64,000 nucleotides of DNA from DATFJT01 sp965230755. GTDB lineage: Bacteria > Bacteroidota > Bacteroidia > Chitinophagales > Saprospiraceae. Of the stretch, positions 27,014 through 36,500 are shown in pieces. The translations under genes were made by a program, and so were the position numbers. The notes beneath the pieces were generated by a model, which was given only the letters and a program-made list of their open reading frames with translations, did not search any database and was not told the origin of the DNA. The stretch covers positions 62,001 to 126,000 of the forward strand of contig CBDDLT010000005.1 in NCBI GenBank assembly GCA_965230755.1, in the 5' to 3' direction. Within the stretch, counting starts at the first letter, position 1. Each line of letters opens with the position of its first letter.

Positions 27014-28249
27014 TTTGGACAGCGCTATTTTCAAGGCCTTATTGCTCACCTGATATTGGTCATCATCACGCGTATTTTTGATTTCTTCCAAAGCCGTTCT
27101 AATCGTCTGACTTACATCCTCAAAAATACTGGCATCCGTCAGCTCTACCCTATCATTCATCAAATGAGCAAAAACTCGAGCCATTCCACAGTTAGCGATA
27201 AAATCCGGAATCAAGGCAATGCTATTATCTAATCTCATCGCCGTCGGCCCAAAGAAAATCTTGTCATCCGTAAATGGTACATTGGCTCCACATGATACGA
27301 CTTCTAATCCTGCCGATACGAGCCGATCTATTTGATCTGCGCTGATTATTTTACTGGCTGCACCAGGTATAAAGATATCACTCTCCACATCCCAAATCTT
27401 CTCATTCATCTCATCAAATGAGATCAGTTGGTCCGCCTTGAGCTTATTATTTTCTTTATTTTCGAACAGCTCTTCAACTTCCGAATGAGCGAAACCATCT
27501 TCATTGATCAGTCCTCCTGAAAGGTCAATAATCCCCACTATCTTTGCTCCCCACTTTGACAAGTAAAAAGCCGCTGCTGCCGCTACATTTCCCCATCCTT
27601 GAACCAATACTTTTTTGCCGTCGATAGACTCCGATTTGAACAGTTCGTAGTAGTGCCTTGCCGCTTGTGCAACACCGAAGCCAGTGATTAAATCTGCAAC
27701 GGCATACTTGGTAGAAGTCCGATGCGGTAAATAATTTGGATCTTCAACTATTTTAGACACACCCTGTCTCAGCTGTCCAAGTAACTTTATTTTGCCAGCT
27801 GGAGTCGGTGACAAATGTCCATGTACGATTCCCTCCTGTGGATGCCATAAACCAAAGGATTCAGTAATTGGAATGACATCTTTTAATTCATCCACATTAA
27901 GATCACCTCCAGTGCCGTAATAATTCTTAAGTAGCGGGGTCACTGTTTTAAACCACCTCTCCAAAACAGCTTCTCTTCTGGGATCCCGCGGATCAAAGTC
28001 AATTCCTGATTTTGCACCGCCAATACCTGGACCCGATACAGAAAATTTTATCTCCATAACTTTCGCCAGAGATACTACTTCTTCCTTTGTCAAACCTTTC
28101 CTCATTCTCGTACCGCCACCAGCAGCTCCTCCTCTGAGTGAATTGATGACTACCCATCCCCTTGCTTCCGATTCACTATCATTCCATTCAAAAACTACTT
28201 CCGGGCTTTGATTCTTATACTTATCTAATTGTTGAGGTAGATTATCCAT
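27002..28249 (-). CDS. Glu/Leu/Phe/Val dehydrogenase family enzyme
   Basis: The 415-residue oxidoreductase has GGGTRMRKGLTKEEV, the catalytic Lys80 in GPGIGGAKSGIDFDP, and YYGTGGDLNVDE. The Rossmann NAD(P)-binding segment is VLVQGWGNVAAAAAFYLSKWG. The family deaminates amino acids reversibly to 2-oxo acids with NAD(P)+. The Gly-rich substrate pocket does not tell glutamate from branched-chain specificity. It could take up ammonia or close a histidine-to-glutamate route with hutU, but that is inference. Its 3' end overlaps the convergent DUF2130 gene. Confidence 0.88.
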   Translation of the reverse strand: MDNLPQQLDKYKNQSPEVVFEWNDSESEARGWVVINSLRGGAAGGGTRMRKGLTKEEVVSLAKVMEIKFSVSGPGIGGAKSGIDFDPRDPRREAVLERWFKTVTPLLKNYYGTGGDLNVDELKDVIPITESFGLWHPQEGIVHGHLSPTPAGKIKLLGQLRQGVSKIVEDPNYLPHRTSTKYAVADLITGFGVAQAARHYYELFKSESIDGKKVLVQGWGNVAAAAAFYLSKWGAKIVGIIDLSGGLINEDGFAHSEVEELFENKENNKLKADQLISFDEMNEKIWDVESDIFIPGAASKIISADQIDRLVSAGLEVVSCGANVPFTDDKIFFGPTAMRLDNSIALIPDFIANCGMARVFAHLMNDRVELTDASIFEDVSQTIRTALEEIKNTRDDDQYQVSNKALKIALSKLGV

Positions 28250-28374
28250 TATTTCCTTTCAATTTAAGGTCCTAAATTTACTGCTATCAAATGATGAATT
28301 AAAAATATTGATGACTAATATTGCAGATAATTCTCAGCTCGTGTGAATTATCAATTAGAGTAATAAAATAACTT

Positions 28375-29463
28375 ATGATAGAAAATTGGCTTAAACCCGT
28401 AGATCTCAATGGGATTATGGGCAATATAAGATTGGAAGACCATCATTTAGGCAATGGAATAAAAATCTTTGAAAAGAATATCCCTGTTCTGAACTCTGCT
28501 CAAATAGTTATTATTGGCTTGGATGAGGTGCAAAGTAATATAGTCCGAAAGGAACTATATCGGACTTCAAATTTCTTTGAGGATTTGAATATCTTCGATT
28601 TAGGTAACATTCGAAATAAGGACAACAGTTTTATTATTCCCCTTCTTTCAGAACTTATTATGCTTGGAATAACCCCAATTATAATAGGTGAAAAAACCTA
28701 TCAATTTAGAGCTCAATTACTGGCACATCGGGAGAAAAAACGCTCTGTTGGCTTAAGTCTTGTGAGCAAAAATTTGAAAATTTTACATACTATTCTAGCT
28801 GAATTTTCAGATCTGTCTTCTGATATTTTCGTGAAGTATTTTTATGGAATGGGCATTCAAAAACACTATACCAATCCGGCACTAGTTAAAGAATTAGACA
28901 AGAACAGCTATGAAATATTGCGATTGGGCAAAATGCAACAAAATATCAAAGAGATTGAGCCATTCTTAAGGAATAGCGATGTTTTTTGTGTGGATATATC
29001 GTCGATCAGAAATGCGGAAGCACCTGCTCAAATCAATCCCACAGCCGGAGGGTTACACCTCGAAGAGATCTGCAAAGCCTGTCACTATGCCGGACTCAAT
29101 CAAAGCATCAATTCATTTGGAATTTACGGATACAATTACAGTTTGGATAGCGATAATATCACTGCTTCCACCATCGCGCAAATGATATGGTATTTCATAG
29201 AAGGCTACCAATTCAGAGAAAAAGAGCCACCAAGTACTAGTCAAGGTATGCTGGAGTTTATCGTAGACTACACGATTCAAGACAAACCGGTTACTTTTTA
29301 CAAAAGTGGTTACAGTGGAAAATGGTGGGTGGATATTGCTTTTCTAAGATCGAATGAAGAAAAAGAAGAACTCCTGGCTTGCTCTTACAAAGATTATGTC
29401 GCCATGTGCAATAACGAGATCTCTGATCATCTATTAAAACTTATCAAAAGAAAATTAGGATAA
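28375..29463 (+). CDS. Arginase/formimidoylglutamase-fold protein with degenerate metal site
   Basis: The 362-residue product resembles the Bacteroidota 'formimidoylglutamase/arginase' group in length and in the core sequence IAQMIWYFIEGYQFREKEPP. The manganese ligands of true ureohydrolases are mostly missing. GGDHS is replaced by IIGEKTY at 104-109, DAHxD by SLVSK at 128-132, and SxDxDxxDP by CVDISSIRN at 205-213, keeping only the first Asp. It is therefore probably not an active Mn2+ hydrolase. It is divergent from the dehydrogenase gene and overlaps murF convergently by 9 bp. I recall such pseudo-enzymes near T9SS genes in other Bacteroidota, but its role is unknown. Confidence 0.75.
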   Translation: MIENWLKPVDLNGIMGNIRLEDHHLGNGIKIFEKNIPVLNSAQIVIIGLDEVQSNIVRKELYRTSNFFEDLNIFDLGNIRNKDNSFIIPLLSELIMLGITPIIIGEKTYQFRAQLLAHREKKRSVGLSLVSKNLKILHTILAEFSDLSSDIFVKYFYGMGIQKHYTNPALVKELDKNSYEILRLGKMQQNIKEIEPFLRNSDVFCVDISSIRNAEAPAQINPTAGGLHLEEICKACHYAGLNQSINSFGIYGYNYSLDSDNITASTIAQMIWYFIEGYQFREKEPPSTSQGMLEFIVDYTIQDKPVTFYKSGYSGKWWVDIAFLRSNEEKEELLACSYKDYVAMCNNEISDHLLKLIKRKLG

Positions 29464-30729
29464 CAGTCTTTCTAGCTTCATTCCACGACTGCCTTTGATC
29501 AGTATCCAGGCCTCTTTTTCAAGAAGAGGCATAAAATCATTTTTCAATTGATCAAAATCATCGTACTTAATAAAATGATCAGGGGTATTACAGGCGCCAA
29601 ACGCAGGCCCGTAAAGAAAAACACCTTCGGCGGGTAGACCCGCGATATAATCAATTATTTCCTGATGTAGTGATGGACTATAGTCCCCTAGCTCAAGCAT
29701 GTCACCCAAAATCAAATACTTCGGGGCATCGTTTTGAGCCATCAAATTATTGATGCTGGCCATCATACTATCGGGATTAGCATTATACGCGTCGAGAATA
29801 ATATGGGCACTATTTATTTTTCTCCTTTCTGATCTATTATTGTTCGGTTCGTAAGATTCTATCCCCTTCACGATTTCCTGTGGAGGAACTTGGAAAAATT
29901 CTGATACTGATATTGCATATCCAATATTTTGCAAGTTATACTCGCCCGTCATTAGACTACTTACCATATAAGCGTTGCCTTGCCGATCCTTAAAACGAAA
30001 GCATAAAAAAGTATCATTTGAAATGAGTTCCAGTTGAGGAAAGTATTCATAAACCTTCATATCAGTAGGAATTACCCCTTGCAATGACCTCTCATTGGGA
30101 TCTACAAAAGCCATTCCTCCATTGGCGACGAGATTATGGTAAAGTTCTGACTTTGTTTTTCTAACGCCTTCAATTCCTCCAAAACCCTCAAGGTGCGCTC
30201 GCCCTATATTGGTTATCAAACCGTAATCAATTTCTGCTATCTCACAGAGTTCTTGAATATCCCCTTTTTTATTGGCGCCCATTTCTATAATGGCCAGATC
30301 GAAATTCGATCTTCTAATCAATATGGTTAGAGGAACACCTAGATGGTTATTGAGATTACCCAATGTTGCATAAGTCTTATACTTTCGGGATAGGATCGAG
30401 TAAATCAACTCTTTGGTAGTCGTTTTTCCATTGGATCCTGTTATCCCTATTACATGTCCGATGAGTCCTTTTTTCCTGTGATAATTGGCTAAGTCTTGTA
30501 ATGTCCGTATAGTGTCATGAACTAATATTGTTCTTTCACCATGAAACTCAGGATTATCAATTATGGCGTAAGATGCTCCTTTCTCTATGGCATTTGAAAT
30601 AAATTGATGTCCATCCATCCTCTCTCCTCTAATCGCAAAAAATAAATCTCCCCGCTTCAGTGTTCTGGTATCAATGCTGACACCTGATGATGCCTCATAA
30701 GCTTTGTATATTTCTTGTAATTCCATCAT
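29455..30729 (-). CDS. murF: UDP-N-acetylmuramoyl-tripeptide--D-alanyl-D-alanine ligase
   Basis: The 424-residue Mur ligase has the N-terminal UDP-binding domain (SIDTRTLKRGDLFFAIRGERMDGH), the P-loop GITGSNGKTTTKE with Lys102, AIIEMGANKKGDI, and the C-terminal LILGDMLELG. It adds D-Ala-D-Ala to UDP-MurNAc-tripeptide, completing the peptidoglycan stem peptide. It follows gldJ after 72 bp. A strong hairpin terminator sits inside that gap, only 8 nt from the start, so expression may depend on readthrough or a promoter I cannot see. Two ATGs are adjacent (MM). Confidence 0.95.
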   Translation of the reverse strand: MMELQEIYKAYEASSGVSIDTRTLKRGDLFFAIRGERMDGHQFISNAIEKGASYAIIDNPEFHGERTILVHDTIRTLQDLANYHRKKGLIGHVIGITGSNGKTTTKELIYSILSRKYKTYATLGNLNNHLGVPLTILIRRSNFDLAIIEMGANKKGDIQELCEIAEIDYGLITNIGRAHLEGFGGIEGVRKTKSELYHNLVANGGMAFVDPNERSLQGVIPTDMKVYEYFPQLELISNDTFLCFRFKDRQGNAYMVSSLMTGEYNLQNIGYAISVSEFFQVPPQEIVKGIESYEPNNNRSERRKINSAHIILDAYNANPDSMMASINNLMAQNDAPKYLILGDMLELGDYSPSLHQEIIDYIAGLPAEGVFLYGPAFGACNTPDHFIKYDDFDQLKNDFMPLLEKEAWILIKGSRGMKLERLLS

Positions 30730-30737
30730 ATGTAATC

Positions 30738-30775
30738 AAAAAAAATCTCCTGACTATTCTTAATAATCAGGAGAT
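30738..30775 (-). terminator. Rho-independent terminator of gldJ, immediately ahead of the murF start
   Basis: On the minus strand an 8-bp stem TCTCCTGA/TCAGGAGA (30746-30753 with 30767-30774) continues past one mismatch into TATT/AATA with a CTT loop. Eight T residues follow (30738-30745). The murF ATG ends at 30729, so only 8 nt separate T-run and start codon. Confidence 0.85.
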
Positions 30776-30801
30776 CTAAACAATATTATTTGGTTCTATT
30801 A

Positions 30802-32301
30802 TTATTTATATCTTCTCTTCTGTGGTTTAACCTTTTTACCAAATTGATTTCCACCAGAAAAATCATTACCCTGAGGACTACCAGTTCGCGTCATTGCACA
30901 TCTGAAACCTACCGCTCTCGATGACTTATCCTCTTGCATATATCTTCTAGTACCTGGAGACAACCAATACGCTCTGTCTGCGAATGAACCTCCTTTGATT
31001 ACTCTTGATTTATCGTTGATCAAAGTAGTCTCACCATAATCGTATTCAACTTCAGAAACATCATCACCATCCAGATAATCATAAACATGTGCAGTATTAT
31101 AGTTATCTCTATCAATGGTTGCCGTATCCGGAATCTCACGGTACCTAATTCGACCAAGACTATCCTTCTCTACAGGTCTTCCATCTTCGTCCAATATCTT
31201 CTCCTGAAAAATGCCACCTCTATATGGATTCAGGTCATGATCTTCAACACCTCTCAAGGTCATTGTTGTTAATGGTCTGTATAAATCAGCAGTCCACTCA
31301 TTTACATTACCACTCATGTTGTACAATCCAAAATCATTAGGAATGAATTCTCTAACAGGTGAAGGAATTGGAGCGTTATCATTTAACTTTCCACTGATAC
31401 CCATGTAATCCCCACGACCTCTTTTGTAGTTGGCCAACATTTTACCTTGGTGCTTGTCTCTAATCTGGTATCTCATTGATTTTCCAGACCAAGCATAAAT
31501 TCTTCTATCCGAAATTCTTTCGTCTTCATTAACTTGATTACCCTTAAGAGCTAAAGCTGCATATTCCCATTCAGCTTCTGTAGGCAATCTATATGAAGGA
31601 AGTAGAATACCATCTTCAAATCTTACATCTCTCTCTCCACCAGTTCTTTTATCTTCCAGATTTTTTCTAACACTTGGTTCGTACTGTCCAAGCAAATATG
31701 CTTCCGTATTGAAGTTTTCAGAATCTTGCTGCTCTGGAGTTTGATTAATAATTCCTCGCTCGATCAAGATCATCTCGTTTACACGATCCGTTCTCCACTT
31801 ACAGAACTCATTAGCCTGAATCCAGTTTACTCCAACCACAGGATAAAAATCATACGATGGGTGTCTGAAATAAGTTTCTACATAAGGCTCATTATAAGAA
31901 AGCTCCTCTCTCCATACCAAAGTATCAGGTAAGGCGCCATTGTAGACTTCAGGATAACTTTCGTCGAATACTCTTTTTAACCAATATAGATATTCACGAT
32001 AGTCAATATTAGCTATTTCAGTCTCGTCCATGTAGAACGAAGATATCGTCACACGTCTGGGAATATTATCCCATTCGTAAGTAATGTTTTCTTCAGTAGT
32101 ACCCATTGTGAAGGTACCTCCTTCGACCAAAACAAGATTAGGACCAGTTACTTGACCCTCGTAGTCGAGTTTTTCGAATCCTCCCCATTCTTGATCGTTA
32201 TAGTTCCAGCCTGTAACACTAGACTTATCGCCGCCACCTCCGCATGATGATAAAATGCCTGCTAAAGCTAAGAGTGCGAATAATTTTAACTTAAAAGTCA
32301 T
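30802..32301 (-). CDS. gldJ: Gliding motility / T9SS-associated lipoprotein GldJ
   Basis: The 499-residue product has a lipoprotein signal (LAGILSSC, lipidated Cys20) followed by a glycine stretch and SSVTGWNYNDQEWGGFE. A large formylglycine-generating-enzyme (sulfatase-modifying-factor) fold comes next: VEGGTFTMGTTEE, MDETEIANIDYREYLYW, RLPTEAEWEYAAL, NMSGNVNEWTADL, and VIKGGSFADRAYW near the end. GldJ stabilises the gliding/T9SS apparatus at the outer membrane; the enzyme fold is thought to be non-catalytic. The separation from GldK rests on the TGW-x-Y-N-D N-terminus and on the neighbouring porU-porV, as in Flavobacterium. Confidence 0.88.
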   Translation of the reverse strand: MTFKLKLFALLALAGILSSCGGGGDKSSVTGWNYNDQEWGGFEKLDYEGQVTGPNLVLVEGGTFTMGTTEENITYEWDNIPRRVTISSFYMDETEIANIDYREYLYWLKRVFDESYPEVYNGALPDTLVWREELSYNEPYVETYFRHPSYDFYPVVGVNWIQANEFCKWRTDRVNEMILIERGIINQTPEQQDSENFNTEAYLLGQYEPSVRKNLEDKRTGGERDVRFEDGILLPSYRLPTEAEWEYAALALKGNQVNEDERISDRRIYAWSGKSMRYQIRDKHQGKMLANYKRGRGDYMGISGKLNDNAPIPSPVREFIPNDFGLYNMSGNVNEWTADLYRPLTTMTLRGVEDHDLNPYRGGIFQEKILDEDGRPVEKDSLGRIRYREIPDTATIDRDNYNTAHVYDYLDGDDVSEVEYDYGETTLINDKSRVIKGGSFADRAYWLSPGTRRYMQEDKSSRAVGFRCAMTRTGSPQGNDFSGGNQFGKKVKPQKRRYK

Positions 32302-32371
32302 TGACTCTAATTATTTGAAATTAAAAATGAAATTTAATAATAAAAGTGTAAGTAATAATAAGATATAAATG

Positions 32372-32404
32372 TAAATCTAAGTAAAAAATTGTCCAGATAC
32401 CAAA
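32372..32404 (-). promoter_or_regulatory. Possible gldJ promoter
   Basis: On the minus strand TTTG (32401-32404) is followed after 21 nt by TAGATTTA (32372-32379), one mismatch from the Bacteroidota TAnnTTTG -7 box. The spacing is at the long end of the usual range. Confidence 0.35.
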
Positions 32405-32407
32405 TAT

Positions 32408-33433
32408 TTAACGAAATAATCTGAAGCAATCATTAAACCTTTTTTCCTTGATGCGTTGCCTAATCTTTTCATTCTCCGAAAAATTTAAGGTAACCGTGAT
32501 CTCATGGGCTCCTCCAGTTAATTCATTGCTCAACTCGCTTAAAATATAGTCGTAAGAATATCCAATTTTAAACATACCTGCCCTCATACCGATCATTGCT
32601 ATCAGTGCATCCGAATTACTTTCAGCATATCTATACCAGACTCCGCCATAAAACTTCTCTCCTCCACCAAAAACTCCTCCGTTAAACTGTCCTGCTCCTC
32701 CCTGTTTGACCCACAAAAAATAAGGAGATATGAATGACTCAACCTTCCCTCCGTATGCTGTTTCCAGTGGTATATCTATACCTAACTGAGCACTAAGTCT
32801 GATGTCGATACCGTAATCGACTAAATCATTTCTCTGAAGAAAATTAAAGTCCGGTGTACTTAAATGTTTGGCACTAAAACCTGCATAGAATCTTGAGTGG
32901 TAAAAACTGATGCCCGCAGAGATATCCGCATTTACAATATTATTACCTGTAGGTGGTACTTCTGCACTACTCACTCTCTGACCATTTGGCCAAACTGCCC
33001 CCGTTTCAGGATGCAGCTGATCAAAGAATATAAGTTGATCATAGTCCAATACCTCTTGTCGAATTCCTCCCTCGATACCAATTCTAAATCCCATGGTTCG
33101 TTTTATGGCCGCATTGTAAGTATAAAAAGCAGATATTCCATTGACCTGCCATACTCCTTCTCCGTGTCTGTCGTGGAATACACCAATACCAATACCAGAA
33201 TTTATTCGATCGACATATTGATCATAATAGGCAACACTAGATACAAATGCATTGGGCCATGCCGGGGCGCGGTTTCTATAACCGACAACAAACTTTGGAG
33301 CTTCTGTTGTTCCGACCAAGGCAGGATTGATCTGAGCGGGGACGGCATGAAACTGACTAAAAATAAGGTCTTGAGCTTGACAAAAGCTAACCGACAACAC
33401 GATCAAAAAAAGATTAAACCAAATTTTTAGCAT
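32408..33433 (-). CDS. PorP/SprF family T9SS outer membrane protein
   Basis: The 341-residue protein has a signal peptide (1-20, ending FCQAQ) and the PorP/SprF opening DLIFSQFHAVPAQINPALVGT. Repeated barrel strands follow (GIGIGVFHDRHGEGVW, SAGISFYHSRFYAGFSAKHLS), ending KIGYSYDYILSEL ... GAHEITVTLNF. Members dock cell-surface proteins such as SprB or act in T9SS assembly. Several paralogues occur per genome, so the exact role is not fixed. It shares a strand with gldJ, 106 bp downstream, and is divergent from porU. Confidence 0.88.
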   Translation of the reverse strand: MLKIWFNLFLIVLSVSFCQAQDLIFSQFHAVPAQINPALVGTTEAPKFVVGYRNRAPAWPNAFVSSVAYYDQYVDRINSGIGIGVFHDRHGEGVWQVNGISAFYTYNAAIKRTMGFRIGIEGGIRQEVLDYDQLIFFDQLHPETGAVWPNGQRVSSAEVPPTGNNIVNADISAGISFYHSRFYAGFSAKHLSTPDFNFLQRNDLVDYGIDIRLSAQLGIDIPLETAYGGKVESFISPYFLWVKQGGAGQFNGGVFGGGEKFYGGVWYRYAESNSDALIAMIGMRAGMFKIGYSYDYILSELSNELTGGAHEITVTLNFSENEKIRQRIKEKRFNDCFRLFR

Positions 33434-33468
33434 AATTTACAACTGTCTTAGAAGCTCAAATGTTAAAT

Positions 33469-33500
33469 TAAATGTATTGAAAAATACTGATTTTATCAAA
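33469..33500 (-). promoter_or_regulatory. Possible promoter of the PorP/SprF family gene
   Basis: On the minus strand TTTG (33497-33500) and TACATTTA (33469-33476) are separated by 20 nt. The -7 box differs from TAnnTTTG at one position. The site lies 36 nt before the start codon. Confidence 0.4.
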
Positions 33501-33543
33501 TGCGTTCATTAATTCGTAATACTAACAAATCAATACACTAAAC

Positions 33544-36500
33544 ATGAACAGATATCTAAAATCTTTTTTTGGTCTTATCTTAATTTTCCCATTTACACTG
33601 GCTTTTTCTCAAGGAGTTATAGAAAAAGATATTACTATTTCTGTTGACCCCGTGCTCTTGACACAAAGTGAATGGCCATTATTTAATAATGCCTCTGAAC
33701 TTTATGATGCCTCTTATTATCAAGATATTTCTTCCATCAACGATAAAATCAGTACTTCTTTTGAAATTATTGATGAAGAATGGGTGGACTTGGGTTTTAA
33801 TCTGAATAAAACTGAGATTCCTGAGTCTAGCAGAGTTGAGCAAATGGTTGAAGAAGCAGGTAGAAACTTAAGCATAATAAGAACTTTCATTCACCCTTTT
33901 AGAAGAAATGGTGCTACTTGGCAATATTTAGAACGCTTTACCTTGGTTATTTACTACGATAGCGTGCAAGGTGAGGAAACTGAAACTCATCCTTCTGAAT
34001 TGGCCAATGGGGATATTTACAGATTCCCAGTTACAGCAGAGGGATTTTATAAGCTGGACTTTGATTATATCAATTCCCTAGAAGGTATTGATGCTTCTTC
34101 GTTAAATGTTGATGACATTAAGGCCCTGGGATATCCAGGTGGAAAACTTTGGGAGCCAGTTGACAGGCTAGAGTACATGGGAATTCCGGAGATACCTTTG
34201 CACTTCATAGGTGATGAAGATCAAAATTTTGAAAGTGGAGAATTTTTCGTTTTGTATGCTTACGGACCTAATCGATGGGAATATGGCAATGGCAATTACT
34301 CCTTCAATTCGAATATCTATGACGATCAAAACTATGTGTACATAAAAATATCCGACGATAAGAGATCCGTTCCTGTAACACATTCTATGTCCACTGGAAA
34401 TGCGGACTATTCTTCTTCTGCTTTTGATGCACTTCATCATGTCGAAGAAAACAGTATTAATCTCCTTTTTGAATCAAGTGCCCATTATGGATCAGGTCAA
34501 AGATGGTATGGAAAGAGTTTAAGTGGAGGTACTAAAATTGACTTGACTGATATTTCTTTGCAATCTCCTACTTCAGGGTCGAAGCTCAATGTTCAGCTAA
34601 GTTCTGCAGCCCGAAGCTCTTCTTATTCTACTTATAATCTTCTTGTCAACGATCAACCCTTAGGACAATTGGGTCTTTCAAGTGTTTCGCTTACAAGTAC
34701 AACTTCTAGCTATGCTACCCATGACGTGATGAGAACTCAAGGAGATATTAATACCTCTAATCTGGATATAGACCTTCAGTATAATGGAAATAGTCAAAGT
34801 ACAGGCTTTTTCGACTATTTAACGCTGGACTATCGATCGAATCTCTCATTCCGAGAAAATGTACAATCCGGATTTAGATTCAGTGATGAACAATCGGTAT
34901 CTGCCGGTATTAGTCAATATAGTCTATCAAGTTTGCCGAATAATTACATCGTGGTTGGAGTTACGAGCAATAGCGATTATACGCTCATTAACCGAGGTTC
35001 GAATTCTTCCTTCGAATTTGCTGACAGTAGTTTGAATGAATTAAAGTTTTACGCGGTTGCTGATTTGGATAATATAAGTTCTCCGGAATCTGCTACGAAA
35101 GTCGATAATCATGATATTTTATCAGATGTTGATTTTGACCTGTTGATCATTTATCATGAGAATTTTGAGGATCAAGCTCTGAGGCTGGCAGATCACCGCA
35201 GAAATGTCAACAAACTAAAGGTTAAGACAGTAGAGGTAAGTCATGTATATAATGAATTCAGCGGGGGCCGCAAAGACCCAACGGCGATAAGAAATTATTC
35301 TGTGTATGCCTATGAAACAAGTAATAAGTACAACTACCTATTGCTTTTTGGAGGTGGTACATTTGATGTAAGAAATGCCTATAATCAGAGCGAAAAGTTA
35401 AGTTATGTCCCTACCTATCAAACCTTGAGATCTGAAGCTCCGATACACGCATATCCTTCCGATGATTATTTCGGACTCGTGACCACTGGTGAAGGTGCTT
35501 CTATTAGTTCGGGTAGTATAGATCTTGGTGTTGGAAGGCTTCCAGTCAATACAACGGAACAAGCGAGAATCGTCGTGGATAAACTGATTAGCTACGATAC
35601 TAATCCCGAGTCATTGGGAGACTGGCGTACATTTTCTAGCTTCCTTGCTGATGATGAAGACAATAATCTTCATTTCCGTCAAGCAGACGATGTTGCGAAG
35701 TATGTTGAGAGAAACTACGATAATTTTAATGTGGACAAGATTTATTTTGACGCATTCGAACAGATTTCCACCAGTGGAGGTCCTAGATATCCGGACGCAA
35801 AAGATGCATTGAACAATCACTTATCTGAGGGAAGGTTGACCATATGTTATCTTGGACATGGAAGCTATCGGGGACTTTCTCAGGAAAGAGTAATTATTTC
35901 AGATGATATTGTGAATTGGAATAATGAAAATAAATATCCTCTATTTGTCACAGCAACATGTTCATTCTCTGCCTATGATGATCCTTCATTCTACTCAGCA
36001 GGAGAGCTGACTCTATTAAAGGAAAAAGGTGGAAGTATTGGCCTATTTACTACAACCAGGCTGGTTTATTCTTCGGGCAATAAGGATCTTACGGACGATA
36101 TATTCGCCAATGTTTTTAAGCGAGATAATGCGGGTATCCCTCTCCGATTGGGAGATGTTATTCGTCTGGCTAAAAATGAGAATATAGGTTCGAATACGAG
36201 AAAATTTTCTCTTTTGGGTGACCCGTCCATGCGATTGGCTATACCGGTTTATCAGGTAGAAACGCAGAAAATTAATGGAAGAGATTTTTCTGAAGGGGTG
36301 GTTGATACTATCTCCGCTTTGGGCTCAATAACTTTGGAAGGAGTTATTAAAGACTATAATGACAATATACTATCGGATTTCAATGGAGAAATTAATGTTA
36401 CTGTATTTGATAAGGAGAAAAACTATTCTACCCTAGGAAATGATGAAAAATCATCTCCTGAAAACTTTAAGTTGAGAAAGACTATACTTTTTAAGGGTAG

